Of a stretch of 64,000 nt of DNA, positions 34,780-42,997 are shown piece after piece. The DNA comes from Geotoga petraea (GTDB lineage Bacteria > Thermotogota > Thermotogae > Petrotogales > Petrotogaceae), in NCBI RefSeq assembly GCF_900102615.1, contig NZ_FMYV01000004.1:161643-225642 (forward strand), written 5' to 3'. Made by a program: the position numbers and the translations under genes. The notes beneath the pieces are model-generated. The model made no database searches. It worked only from the letters and a program-made list of their open reading frames with translations, and was not told where the DNA came from. Positions within the stretch are counted from its first letter, which is position 1. Every line of letters begins with the position of its first letter.

Positions 34780-35988
34780 ATGGATGCTATTTTTGAAAAA
34801 GCAATTGACTTAAAACACAAAAACTTTAAAATTGTTGAGTGGGTAGTTCCACAAATTGAATCAGATTCTGACTACACAGAAAAAGAGCTTGCTCAATCCA
34901 TAGAATTTTTGAAAAATAAAAATCTGATAGATTATAAAAATATAAGGTTTAAATCTTATAAAGAATGGGGTTTCCCAAAATGGAAAAGGGCTAAACTAAA
35001 CGGATATGATCCAAAAAAATATATTGAAAAAATAAACCCAGATATTATAGGTAAAGCAAAATCAATTGACACTATAGATAAAGAAGGATTGGAAATTCTT
35101 GCTAAATATGACTTTGAAGGTGCTAACAGAAAATTCTTGCTTATGTCAGATACATTTTTCAATCACGGTTATTATTTCAAAGCAGAAGAAAACGAAGATT
35201 TGGGAACAACTATAATAAAGTACGATCAGGAACAAATTTTGGAAAACACTGTTTTCAATTTAAAAAAAGGTTCCAAGCTCACATTAGTTAGAATTATCAA
35301 CTCAGAAAAAGACTTGTTCAGAACGACTTCTTTAAGAGGTGTTGTTGAAGAAAATGCAGAGTTAAATATAATAAACGTTAATTTATTGAATGAAAACGAT
35401 ATAAACATAGACAACGCTCTCTTCGAGCTAAAAGAAAGTTCAAAAGTCAATGTTTATGACTTACACCTTGGGGGAAAGGTTTCTGCTCCTCATTATATTT
35501 TTAGAATGAGTGGAAAATATGCAGAAGGCAACATAAAACCTTATTTCTTAGGAGATAAAGATAATGTAATAGACATGCTATATTTGATTAGATTTTATGC
35601 CCCTGAATCAACTGGAAATATTAAAGGAAAAGGAGCTTTAAAAGATTCTGCAAAGGCTATATTTAGAGGATTTTTAGATTTGAAAAAGGGTGCCAAAGAA
35701 GCTACTGCCGCAGAAGAAGAATCCACATTGCTTCTTTCAGAAAAGGCAAGAGCAGAAGCTTTTCCAAGTTTATTGGTAGACGAAAATGAAGTAAACGCTT
35801 CGCACGCTGCCAGCGTTGGTACTCTTGACGAGCAAAAACTCTATTATTTGATGACAAGAGGTTTTTCCAAGTTAGAAGCTAAAAAATTGATGTCTTTTGG
35901 CATTTTTGAACCATTCTTAGATGAAATAGAGAAGTACCACGCAGAAACAGCAGGAGTGATTAGAAATGCGATTGAGTCAAAAATATAA
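34780..35988 (+). CDS. sufD: Fe-S cluster assembly protein SufD
   Basis: 402 residues of the SufB/SufD beta-helix family. The C-terminal half has GNIKGKGALKDSAKAIFRG, HAASVGTLDEQKLYYLMTRG and LEAKKLMSFGIFEPFLDEI. It lacks the SufB cysteine block, as expected for SufD, which pairs with SufB. Start ATG after AAGGAGTG, 12 bp after sufB; its end overlaps sufS by 23 bp. Confidence 0.95.
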   Translation: MDAIFEKAIDLKHKNFKIVEWVVPQIESDSDYTEKELAQSIEFLKNKNLIDYKNIRFKSYKEWGFPKWKRAKLNGYDPKKYIEKINPDIIGKAKSIDTIDKEGLEILAKYDFEGANRKFLLMSDTFFNHGYYFKAEENEDLGTTIIKYDQEQILENTVFNLKKGSKLTLVRIINSEKDLFRTTSLRGVVEENAELNIINVNLLNENDINIDNALFELKESSKVNVYDLHLGGKVSAPHYIFRMSGKYAEGNIKPYFLGDKDNVIDMLYLIRFYAPESTGNIKGKGALKDSAKAIFRGFLDLKKGAKEATAAEEESTLLLSEKARAEAFPSLLVDENEVNASHAASVGTLDEQKLYYLMTRGFSKLEAKKLMSFGIFEPFLDEIEKYHAETAGVIRNAIESKI

Positions 35989-37195
35989 TATTGCTTTTCC
36001 TGCTTTAGATAGAAAAATTGGTGATAATAATATAATTTATTTTGATTCAGCAGCCACTTCTTTGGTTCCAAAGCGAGTGGCTGACGCTGTTTATAATTTT
36101 GATACTAAAAATAAGGCTAATGTTCATAGATCATCTCATCTTTTAGGAAACGAATCAACAGAGATTATGGAATCAACCAGAGAAACTGTTAAAGATTTTA
36201 TAAACGCAAACAGTACAGATGAAGTTATTTTTACTTCTGGCACCACAATGTCTATAAACACATTAGCCAATTCATTTTTAAACTCAGAACTAATTAACGA
36301 TGAACAAGAGATATTGTTGACTTCTGTAGAACATCACGCAAACTTAGTTCCATGGCAGCAAGTTACGAAAAATAGAAATATCAATTTAAAATTTTACGAA
36401 CCGAAAAATGGTATCATTATAATAGATGAATTGGTAGAACTAATAGATGATAAAACAAAGTTAGTTTCTATAACAGGACAATCGAACGTAACTGGTCAAG
36501 AAATAGACATCACCAATTTAATAAAAAAAATAAAAGAGAAAAATCCAAATACATTTATTCATTTAGATATAGCACAACTTATAACTCACAAAAAAATAAA
36601 TGCAAAAGATTTAGGGGTAGACTTTTTGAGCTTTTCTGCTCACAAAATGTTTGGACCTACAGGAGTTGGAATTTTATGGGGTAGAAAAGACTTGTTAGAA
36701 GCAATGCCACCTTTTATAACAGGTGGAGAGATGATTGACCAAGTTTCTTTGGAAAAAACAACTTTTAACATATTACCTTTCAAGTTTGAAGCGGGTACCC
36801 CAAATATTTCCTCATTTACAGGGTTTAAAGAAGCGATAAATATTATAGAAGAAATAGGACAAGAGAACATATCAAAATACATAAAAGAGTTAACAGATTA
36901 TGCTTTAAAAGAGATGAGAAAGGTAGAGGGTATAGAAATTTATGGCCCAAAAAATGAAAGTCATAACTCTTTGATCAGTTTCAACCTTGGAAAAATTCAC
37001 CCACATGATATAGCTCATATGTTGAATGATCTTGGAGGAATAGGTATAAGAAGTGGCCATCATTGTGCTCAACCACTAATGAAACAGTTAGGTATTAGAT
37101 CATCTTGTAGGATTAGTTTCAGTATTTACAACGATATTGCAGAAATAGATAAATTTATAAAAACATTAAAAAAAATAAAGGGATGGTTATCTTGA
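35966..37195 (+). CDS. sufS: Cysteine desulfurase SufS
   Basis: 409 residues, class V PLP enzyme. The PLP lysine lies in SFSAHKMFGPTGVGIL, with TSVEHHANLVPW and NVTGQE upstream, and the persulfide-carrying cysteine is in RSSCRISFS near the C-terminus (group II, SufS-type short loop). It removes sulfur from cysteine for the Suf scaffold, normally handing it to SufU, which follows. Start ATG after AGGAGTGA inside the end of sufD. Confidence 0.96.
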   Translation: MRLSQKYNIAFPALDRKIGDNNIIYFDSAATSLVPKRVADAVYNFDTKNKANVHRSSHLLGNESTEIMESTRETVKDFINANSTDEVIFTSGTTMSINTLANSFLNSELINDEQEILLTSVEHHANLVPWQQVTKNRNINLKFYEPKNGIIIIDELVELIDDKTKLVSITGQSNVTGQEIDITNLIKKIKEKNPNTFIHLDIAQLITHKKINAKDLGVDFLSFSAHKMFGPTGVGILWGRKDLLEAMPPFITGGEMIDQVSLEKTTFNILPFKFEAGTPNISSFTGFKEAINIIEEIGQENISKYIKELTDYALKEMRKVEGIEIYGPKNESHNSLISFNLGKIHPHDIAHMLNDLGGIGIRSGHHCAQPLMKQLGIRSSCRISFSIYNDIAEIDKFIKTLKKIKGWLS

Positions 37196-37617
37196 GTTTA
37201 GAAGATATTTATTCAGAAATTATTTTGGATTACGCAAAAAATACAAAAAATAAGAGAATAATTGAAGATGCTCATGAGAAAAAAGGTAAAAATTTATCTT
37301 GTGGAGATGAAATAAAAATATTCATAAAACCAGAAAATGGAATAATAAAAGACGTTTCTTTTGAGGGACACGGGTGTATAATTTCTCAGGCTTCTGCTGC
37401 TATAATGTGTGACACTATAAAAGGCAAAACAGTAGAAGAAGCTGAAGATTTTATTGAAGAAGTTTTAAAGATGGCAAGAGGAGAAGATTTTGATAAAGAA
37501 AAATTAGGAGAATTAGATTTATTTGAAAATATTAAAGACTTCCCAATGAGGATCAAATGCTTTACTCTTTCTTGGCATACCGCCAAAGAAGATATTGAAG
37601 AGATCAAGGAGGGATAA
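37192..37617 (+). CDS. sufU: Zinc-dependent sulfur transfer protein SufU
   Basis: 141 residues from a TTG at 37192, chosen because TTGA overlaps the sufS stop by four bases and AAAGGG is at proper spacing; an ATG at 37183 would sit on top of the binding site. The product begins MSLEDIYSEIILDY like other SufU. Zinc ligands are visible as SCGDEI (Cys, Asp), GCIISQASAAIMC and KCFTL. SufU accepts sulfur from SufS. Confidence 0.93.
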   Translation: MSLEDIYSEIILDYAKNTKNKRIIEDAHEKKGKNLSCGDEIKIFIKPENGIIKDVSFEGHGCIISQASAAIMCDTIKGKTVEEAEDFIEEVLKMARGEDFDKEKLGELDLFENIKDFPMRIKCFTLSWHTAKEDIEEIKEG

Positions 37618-37620
37618 TTA

Positions 37621-38001
37621 ATGAGAGATGCAAATGAATATAACAACATTGCTTTGATAGGAGCGACACAAAATAAAGAAAAATATGGAAACAAGATAAT
37701 GAAAAATTTGAAACAAAAGGGTTTTAATCTTTATCCCGTTACTCCTAATTATAACGAAGTAGAAGGTTTTACAGCATATTCCGACATTTCAAAGTTACCA
37801 GAAGACACTGATGTATTGGTCTTTGTAGTCCCACCAAAAATAGGTTTGGAAGTAACTAAAAAAGCTAAAGAACTCGGTTTTAAAGAACTATGGTATCAAC
37901 CTGGAGCAGAATCAAGCGATTTAAAAGAATATTTAGAAGAAAACAATTTAGACTATTCTTTTGAGAAGTGCATCATGGTTGAAACTAATTATAAACAATG
38001 A
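37621..38001 (+). CDS. CoA-binding domain protein
   Basis: 126 residues, single Rossmann-like CoA_binding_2 domain: IALIGATQNKEKYGNKIMKNL, YPVTPNYNEVEG and VLVFVVPPKIGLEV are typical. Stand-alone members bind CoA or related nucleotides; the role is unknown. It starts 3 bp after sufU, behind AAGGAGGG, and ends just before the shared terminator, so it is the last gene of the suf operon. A link to sulfur or cluster assembly is suggested by position only. Confidence 0.88.
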   Translation: MRDANEYNNIALIGATQNKEKYGNKIMKNLKQKGFNLYPVTPNYNEVEGFTAYSDISKLPEDTDVLVFVVPPKIGLEVTKKAKELGFKELWYQPGAESSDLKEYLEENNLDYSFEKCIMVETNYKQ

Positions 38002-38007
38002 TTTTAA

Positions 38008-38046
38008 AAAAACAGGGTTAGCCAACAGGCTAACCCTATTTTTTTA
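38008..38046. terminator. Bidirectional terminator between suf and rpoD
   Basis: GGGTTAGCC-AACA-GGCTAACCC with A tract upstream and T tract downstream; works for the suf operon and, on the other strand, for rpoD. Confidence 0.85.
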
Positions 38047-39282
38047 TCCATCTACAATATCTTTTAATTGTGAACTTCTACTTGGATGTCTCAGCTTTCT
38101 CAATGCTTTAGTTTCTATTTGTCTGATCCTTTCTCTGGTAACGTTGAAAAACTGTCCTACTTCTTCCAGAGTTTTCTGTTTCCCATCAAGAAAACCGTAT
38201 CTCATTTTCAAAACCAGTGCTTCTTTTGGATGTAATGTGTCTAATACTTCCTCTAATTTTTCTTTTAATATCATTTGTTGTGCAACTTCTTCTGGTGTCA
38301 TATCTTCTGAACCAATAAAATCTCCAGTTTCTGATTCATCATCGTCTCCATTTCCAGAAGAAATAGGAGAATTAAGAGAAATTATGTCTTTTGCACTCAT
38401 GAGTATTTCATTTACTTTTTCAACTGGTTTATCCATTTTCTTTGATAACTCTTCAGCTGTTGGATATTCTCCAAACTCTTGTAAATGTTCTCTTATAATT
38501 TTGTTCATTTTGTTAATGGTTTCAACCATGTGAACTGGAATCCTTATTGTTCTTGCCTGATCAGCTATGGCTCTTGTTATAGCTTGTCTAATCCACCATG
38601 TTGCATAAGTCGAAAATTTAAACCCTTTTTTCCAGTCGAATTTTTTTACAGCCTTTATAAGCCCGATGTTTCCTTCTTGTATTAAATCTAAAAAACTTAG
38701 GCCTCTTCCGGTATATCTTTTTGCGATGCTTATAACAAGTCTGAGATTTGCCCTTATAAGTTCGTCTCGAGCCTTTCTATCATTTTTTTGAGCACGCCTT
38801 GCTAACTGTCTTTCCCTTGCGGGAGTCAACAAGTTTACCTTTGAAATTTCTTTTAAATATATCTTAATTGGATCTCCAAGAGATATGTTGTCATACATTT
38901 TAAGTTCAAAATCTCCATAAACTTCCAACATATCTTCTTGATCATCATCGTTGTTTTCTTCGATTTCTTCTTCTTCTTCATCGCTTATGTTTATACCGCT
39001 TTCTTCTAAAGCTGAATAAATTTTTTCAATAAAATCACTGTCAATTTCATCTGATGTTTCAGCTGGTATTGCTTCATCAATATCAGAGTAATCAAGGGTA
39101 TTTCCTTTTTTCATGGCTTTTCTTTTCAGTTGATTGATGATAGTGTCAACATTTTTGAGTTTCTTTTTATTCGTCTTTTTAACCTTTACAACTGCTTCAT
39201 CGCCTTCTTCTTTAACATCTTCGAGGTTTATATTCCCAAGTTGCGAAATAATCTTATCTGTATTTTTCTTCTTATTAGCCAT
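38044..39282 (-). CDS. rpoD: Primary RNA polymerase sigma factor
   Basis: 412 residues. An acidic N-terminal region 1.1-like part (to about 135) precedes region 1.2 ([18 protein letters not shown]), region 2 ([29 protein letters not shown]-type core, [20 protein letters not shown]), region 3 and region 4 with the -35 helix [21 protein letters not shown]. This is the housekeeping sigma, consistent with the TTGACA/TATAAT promoters in the window. The insertion between 1.2 and 2 is absent, as usual for short RpoD. Start ATG follows GGGGG. Confidence 0.97.
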   Translation of the reverse strand: MANKKKNTDKIISQLGNINLEDVKEEGDEAVVKVKKTNKKKLKNVDTIINQLKRKAMKKGNTLDYSDIDEAIPAETSDEIDSDFIEKIYSALEESGINISDEEEEEIEENNDDDQEDMLEVYGDFELKMYDNISLGDPIKIYLKEISKVNLLTPARERQLARRAQKNDRKARDELIRANLRLVISIAKRYTGRGLSFLDLIQEGNIGLIKAVKKFDWKKGFKFSTYATWWIRQAITRAIADQARTIRIPVHMVETINKMNKIIREHLQEFGEYPTAEELSKKMDKPVEKVNEILMSAKDIISLNSPISSGNGDDDESETGDFIGSEDMTPEEVAQQMILKEKLEEVLDTLHPKEALVLKMRYGFLDGKQKTLEEVGQFFNVTRERIRQIETKALRKLRHPSRSSQLKDIVDG

Positions 39283-39367
39283 AATATTCCCCCTTTTTTT
39301 GACTCATATAATTAGACTCATTTTATCTACAAATGTTCAAATGTAATATTATTTTAATACATATACC

Positions 39368-39396
39368 TTGACTTGGCAAATCAAAAGTGCTATAAT
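39368..39396 (+). promoter_or_regulatory. Promoter of tRNA-Gln(CTG)
   Basis: TTGACT at 39368-39373 and TATAAT at 39391-39396, 17 bp apart, 15 bp upstream of the tRNA. Confidence 0.8.
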
Positions 39397-39411
39397 GTTC
39401 TACGTTGAAAT

Positions 39412-39485
39412 TGGGAGATCGTCTAACGGCAGGACATCGGACTCTGACTCCGAGAATGGAGGTTCGAATCCTCCTCCCCCAGCCA
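39412..39485 (+). tRNA. tRNA-Gln, anticodon CTG
   Basis: 74 nt with encoded CCA. The anticodon stem TCGGA/TCCGA encloses loop CTCTGAC, anticodon CTG; the T arm is GGAGG-TTCGAAT-CCTCC. The acceptor stem TGGGAGA/TCCCCCA has an A-C mismatch at the fifth pair. It decodes CAG; the companion for CAA is on the minus strand near 58,654. Confidence 0.93.
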
Positions 39486-39488
39486 ACT

Positions 39489-39518
39489 AAGAAGCTGATT
39501 TTTTCAGCTTCTTTTTTT
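39489..39518 (+). terminator. Terminator after tRNA-Gln
   Basis: AAGAAGCTGA / TCAGCTTCTT hairpin followed by seven T. Confidence 0.85.
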
Positions 39519-39604
39519 ATTATTAAGGTTAACTTTTAAAATATTTTTTGTTTTTCTCCTTAATTATATTTAAGCTTTATTTAAATAAAAGTAATCTTTA
39601 AAAA

Positions 39605-39618
39605 TTAGGGTTGCCTAA
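39605..39618. promoter_or_regulatory. DtxR-family-like operator on the feo promoter
   Basis: TTAGG-GTTG-CCTAA is a palindrome with 5-bp arms overlapping the -35 hexamer. The arms match the half-sites recognised by iron- or manganese-responsive DtxR/IdeR-type repressors. Binding here would block transcription of the iron-uptake operon when metal is plentiful. Confidence 0.6.
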
Positions 39619-39639
39619 GTTTTTTATATTTGCTAAAAT
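39611..39639 (+). promoter_or_regulatory. Promoter of the feo operon
   Basis: TTGCCT at 39611-39616 and TAAAAT at 39634-39639, 17 bp apart; the -35 lies inside the operator candidate. Confidence 0.6.
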
Positions 39640-39670
39640 ATAAATATAAACAACAAAGGAGATGTCTGCA

Positions 39671-40132
39671 GTGAAACTAAACCTTAATCAACTTAAAGAA
39701 GGAATGAAAGCAAAAATCATATCTATAGATACAAATAATAGAGATAGAGAAAGATTTTATGCTCTTGGGTTAAAACCAGGCAAAGAAATAGAACTCTTTC
39801 ACGTATCGCCATTTAACGATCCAAAAATATTTAAAATGGGAGAAAACAAGATATTGATTAGAAACTCTGAAGCATCCCGAATTATGGTTGAATCAAAAGA
39901 CAATTTGATCGATCTTTTTTCTGCACCAAAAGGATTTTATCAGGTCTATAGACTAAACGGAGGGAACTTTTTTACAAGGAAAATGTCACAAAAAGATATT
40001 AATGAAGGAACTAAAATACATAAAGAAACCCATAATTCATTTTTGTTGATAGAAAAAAATAAAACTATTTTTCTTGGGAAAGGTCAATTAAATAAGATAT
40101 TGGTGTCCCCTATAGAGAAAGAGGAGAAATAA
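39671..40132 (+). CDS. FeoA-type protein with two tandem domains
   Basis: 153 residues from a GTG at 39671, preferred because AAAGGAGA is 8 bp upstream; an ATG at 39662 would touch the binding site. Residues 1-70 are an SH3-like FeoA domain (FYALGLKPGKEIELFHV, NKILIRNSEASRIMV). Residues about 78-150 look like a second, more divergent FeoA domain. FeoA assists FeoB in ferrous iron uptake at the inner membrane. First gene of the operon with FeoC-like and FeoB. Confidence 0.85.
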   Translation: MKLNLNQLKEGMKAKIISIDTNNRDRERFYALGLKPGKEIELFHVSPFNDPKIFKMGENKILIRNSEASRIMVESKDNLIDLFSAPKGFYQVYRLNGGNFFTRKMSQKDINEGTKIHKETHNSFLLIEKNKTIFLGKGQLNKILVSPIEKEEK

Positions 40133-40133
40133 T

Positions 40134-40364
40134 ATGAATTTACAAGAGATAACTAATTATATTAAAAATAAACCATTTTCATCTTTGTTTGAAATAAAAG
40201 AAAAGTTCAACTTATCTGATCAACAGATAAATATTTTGATACCTTTCATTTCAAGTATGGGAATTTCTATAAACAAATTAACTATGGAAGATTGTGATAG
40301 TTGTTCTATTAAAAAATACTGTACGAAAAATTCTTGCGAAATAAAAGGTGATTTGCATGTCTAA
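40134..40364 (+). CDS. FeoC-like winged-helix protein with a cysteine cluster
   Basis: 76 residues: residues 1-48 look like a winged helix (SLFEIKEKFNLSDQQINILI) and the tail holds four cysteines spaced C-x2-C-x5-C-x4-C. FeoC proteins carry such cysteines, which may bind an Fe-S cluster or metal and modulate FeoB. It starts one base after the feoA stop and overlaps feoB by 8 bp, supporting the role. Confidence 0.8.
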   Translation: MNLQEITNYIKNKPFSSLFEIKEKFNLSDQQINILIPFISSMGISINKLTMEDCDSCSIKKYCTKNSCEIKGDLHV

Positions 40365-42306
40365 AGAAGTCGCGTTAATAGGCAATCCTAATGTTGGGAA
40401 AACATCTATTTTTAACCTACTAACAGGGACAAGGCAATATGTTGCAAATTGGCCGGGAGTAACAGTAGAAAGAAAAGTTGGAATATCTAACATAAATGGA
40501 GAAAAATACAGAATAGTTGATTTACCCGGCATTTATACTTTATCTGCTAACTCAGAAGACGAAAAAGTTGCAAGGGACTTTTTTATAAATGAAGCTCCAG
40601 ATACTGTTTTATTAATAGCAGATGCTTTAAATCTTGAAAGAACTTTTTACCTTTTACTTCAACTTATAGAAATGAATTTACCTGTTGTACTTGCTATAAA
40701 TTCAATAGATGAAGCAGAAGAAAAAAACAAGATCGTTAACACAGAAGTCATTTCAAAAACTTTGAATATACCAGTTGTTTTGACTTCTGCTAAAAAGAAC
40801 ATAGGGATAGATGAATTAAAAGAAAAAATCGAAAAATTAAACTTAAATGACAAAGAGATATATTACGATATTGAATATCCAGAAAAAATAAAAGAATTCA
40901 TAAGAAAGGTGGAGGAAATATTTGAAAAAGACGATAATTTAAAAGCTTTTAACAAAAAATGGTTAGCTTTGAATATAATTGAATTTGGATTAGACACAAA
41001 TCTCATAAGCGATGATTTAAAGTCTGAAATTGGTAAAAATTTTGATGTAGAAAAACTACAAGAACTTTATATTAATTGGAAATTTGAATTCATAACTTCT
41101 ATATCGGAAACAGCTTACCTTTCAAAAGGAATAGATTGGTCTCTTAGAGATATGTTAGACCACGTTTTTACACATAAAGTATTGGGAATCTTTATTTATA
41201 TATTAGCTTTATTTATGGTTTTTTCGCTTACTTTCACTGTATCAGCCCCTTTATCAGACTTACTTGATATGGGTTTTGTTGCTTTAGCTGAGATAGTTGG
41301 TAACACAATTGAAATTGACTGGTTGAGTTCTTTGTTGTCTGATGGGATCATATCCGGTGTTGGGGGAGTTTTGGTTTTCATTCCTCAAATCTTCACGTTG
41401 TTCTTTTTCATGGGATTCTTGGAAGAGTCTGGTTATTTACCAAGAGCAGCTTTCCTTGTTGACAAACTTGTCAGAAAGTTTGGACTTAGTGGAAGATCGT
41501 TTATGTCTATTATACTCGGTTTTGGATGTAATGTTCCTGCTATAATGTCAACTAAGGCAGTTTCTAACAAAAAAGAAAGGATAGCATTGATTCTATCTAT
41601 TCCTTTTGCCTCTTGTAGTGCCAGGTTACCAGTTTATATACTTTTGATAAGTGCATTTTTCTCAACAAATGCTGCAACAATTATGTTGTTGGTATATATC
41701 ACCAGTATATTTTTAGTGTTAATTTCTGCAAAAATTATAGAGCTATTCATAAAAGATAAAGAGTCTATTCCTTTCACAATAGAAATGCCAAGGTTCAGAA
41801 TGCCTACATTCAGAAATTTGCTGTTATATACTTGGAACAGAGGTAAACATTTCTTGGAAAAGGCTGGAGGAATTATTTTAGTGGCTTCAATATTAGTTTG
41901 GGCCTTAACTTATTTCCCAAACACGGGGCAAGATATTACAACATCTTTTGCCGCAATGATTGGAAAATTTTTTGAACCTCTTACTGATCATTTAGGCTGG
42001 GATTGGAGAATTAATACTGGATTGTTCTTTGGAGTGGCTGCAAAAGAAATTGTAGTTTCTACTTATTCAACTCTTTTCACAGGAGGCTCTTCTCTTGTGG
42101 TTAGTTTGAGAAATGCTTTGTCACCTCAATCAGCATTGGCATTAATTTTCTTTGTTTTGGCTTACATACCTTGTTTTGCTACTTTAGGAGTTATAAAATC
42201 TGAAACGAGAAGTAATAAATTAATTGTTTTCACACTTTTTTATACAACAATAGTAGCTTATTTATTAGCTAATCTCGTTTACTATGTTAGTGGGTGGATA
42301 TTATGA
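40357..42306 (+). CDS. feoB: Ferrous iron transport protein B
   Basis: 649 residues from ATG 40357, which sits 6 bp after AAAGGTG. The N-terminal G domain has G1 GNPNVGKTS, G3 DLPGIYTLS and G4-like NSID. A helical bundle (about 165-265) leads to a membrane domain with two Gate motifs, including GFGCNVPAIMST and IPFASCSARLPVY with its conserved cysteine. It imports Fe(II) through the inner membrane. Third gene of the feo operon. Confidence 0.97.
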   Translation: MSKEVALIGNPNVGKTSIFNLLTGTRQYVANWPGVTVERKVGISNINGEKYRIVDLPGIYTLSANSEDEKVARDFFINEAPDTVLLIADALNLERTFYLLLQLIEMNLPVVLAINSIDEAEEKNKIVNTEVISKTLNIPVVLTSAKKNIGIDELKEKIEKLNLNDKEIYYDIEYPEKIKEFIRKVEEIFEKDDNLKAFNKKWLALNIIEFGLDTNLISDDLKSEIGKNFDVEKLQELYINWKFEFITSISETAYLSKGIDWSLRDMLDHVFTHKVLGIFIYILALFMVFSLTFTVSAPLSDLLDMGFVALAEIVGNTIEIDWLSSLLSDGIISGVGGVLVFIPQIFTLFFFMGFLEESGYLPRAAFLVDKLVRKFGLSGRSFMSIILGFGCNVPAIMSTKAVSNKKERIALILSIPFASCSARLPVYILLISAFFSTNAATIMLLVYITSIFLVLISAKIIELFIKDKESIPFTIEMPRFRMPTFRNLLLYTWNRGKHFLEKAGGIILVASILVWALTYFPNTGQDITTSFAAMIGKFFEPLTDHLGWDWRINTGLFFGVAAKEIVVSTYSTLFTGGSSLVVSLRNALSPQSALALIFFVLAYIPCFATLGVIKSETRSNKLIVFTLFYTTIVAYLLANLVYYVSGWIL

Positions 42307-42665
42307 ATTCAAAATTAACTATAATGAGTATATTTGGCTTTGCATTGGCGGGAGTTTATGTTTTAAATGATTTATTCTATGCTTTTTCATTCTTAATCAT
42401 AGGATTTGTTTTTATATGGGGTGTATTTAAAAATAAAAATATATGGTATCATAGCTCGGCTCACTTAATAGTAGGTGCAATACTGTCTTTAGTTTTGGCA
42501 GCTTATGAAGTAATTCGTTTTTTGTCAAACATTCTTGTTTTTATTATGGAAGACGGAGAATTTCCTTTATTTAATTATCCTATAATCATTTATGGCGTAA
42601 TTTCTTACACGCTTTTTAAAATGGAAATGAAAGCTCTAAAAGACAAAAAAAATCAAATTAATTAA
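42303..42665 (+). CDS. Membrane protein of unknown function after feoB
   Basis: 120 residues from an ATG whose ATGA overlaps the feoB stop. Four hydrophobic segments (near 5-22, 24-40, 51-72 and 92-110) and a charged Lys-rich tail. No family recognised. Tight coupling to feoB suggests an accessory role in iron uptake, which is inference from position. Confidence 0.78.
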   Translation: MNSKLTIMSIFGFALAGVYVLNDLFYAFSFLIIGFVFIWGVFKNKNIWYHSSAHLIVGAILSLVLAAYEVIRFLSNILVFIMEDGEFPLFNYPIIIYGVISYTLFKMEMKALKDKKNQIN

Positions 42666-42683
42666 ATTGCAACATTAATATTC

Positions 42684-42712
42684 TTGAACATCCCGTATAA
42701 TTATGATATAAT
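42684..42712 (+). promoter_or_regulatory. Promoter of tRNA-Trp
   Basis: TTGAAC at 42684-42689 and TATAAT at 42707-42712, 17 bp apart, 13 bp before the tRNA. Confidence 0.75.
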
Positions 42713-42725
42713 TAACTTCGGAATT

Positions 42726-42801
42726 ACGCCTGTAGCTCAATTGGCAGAGCGGCGGTCTCCAAAACCGCAGGTTGGGGGTTCAATTCCCTCCGGGCGTGCC
42801 A
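42726..42801 (+). tRNA. tRNA-Trp, anticodon CCA
   Basis: 76 nt, CCA encoded. Acceptor ACGCCTG/CGGGCGT pairs throughout with one G-U; anticodon loop reads TCTCCAA with anticodon CCA between GCGG and CCGC. T loop is TTCAATT, slightly unusual. Confidence 0.95.
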
Positions 42802-42804
42802 ATT

Positions 42805-42834
42805 TAAAGTCAGCTTTTTAGCTGACTTTTTTTG
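42805..42834 (+). terminator. Terminator after tRNA-Trp
   Basis: AAAGTCAGCT / AGCTGACTTT hairpin with a run of seven T. Confidence 0.85.
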
Positions 42835-42997
42835 TTTATTTCAAGGTTATTATAGTTTTTTTTGTTTTCTTTGGAATAATCCTGTTTTTTTGTCCAAATT
42901 AATAGTTTTTTTAGCTTTTAAAAAAAGTTTTTTTATTGTAGAATATAGATGTTATTGAAAAATATTTCAAGAAAATTTTTTCAGAGGAGGTTTTTTC

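Noticed and set aside
37961-38533. 190-residue plus-strand frame over rpoD
   Set aside because: Lies antisense to rpoD and runs through the terminator hairpin; Ser/Phe/Cys-rich and without a start site.
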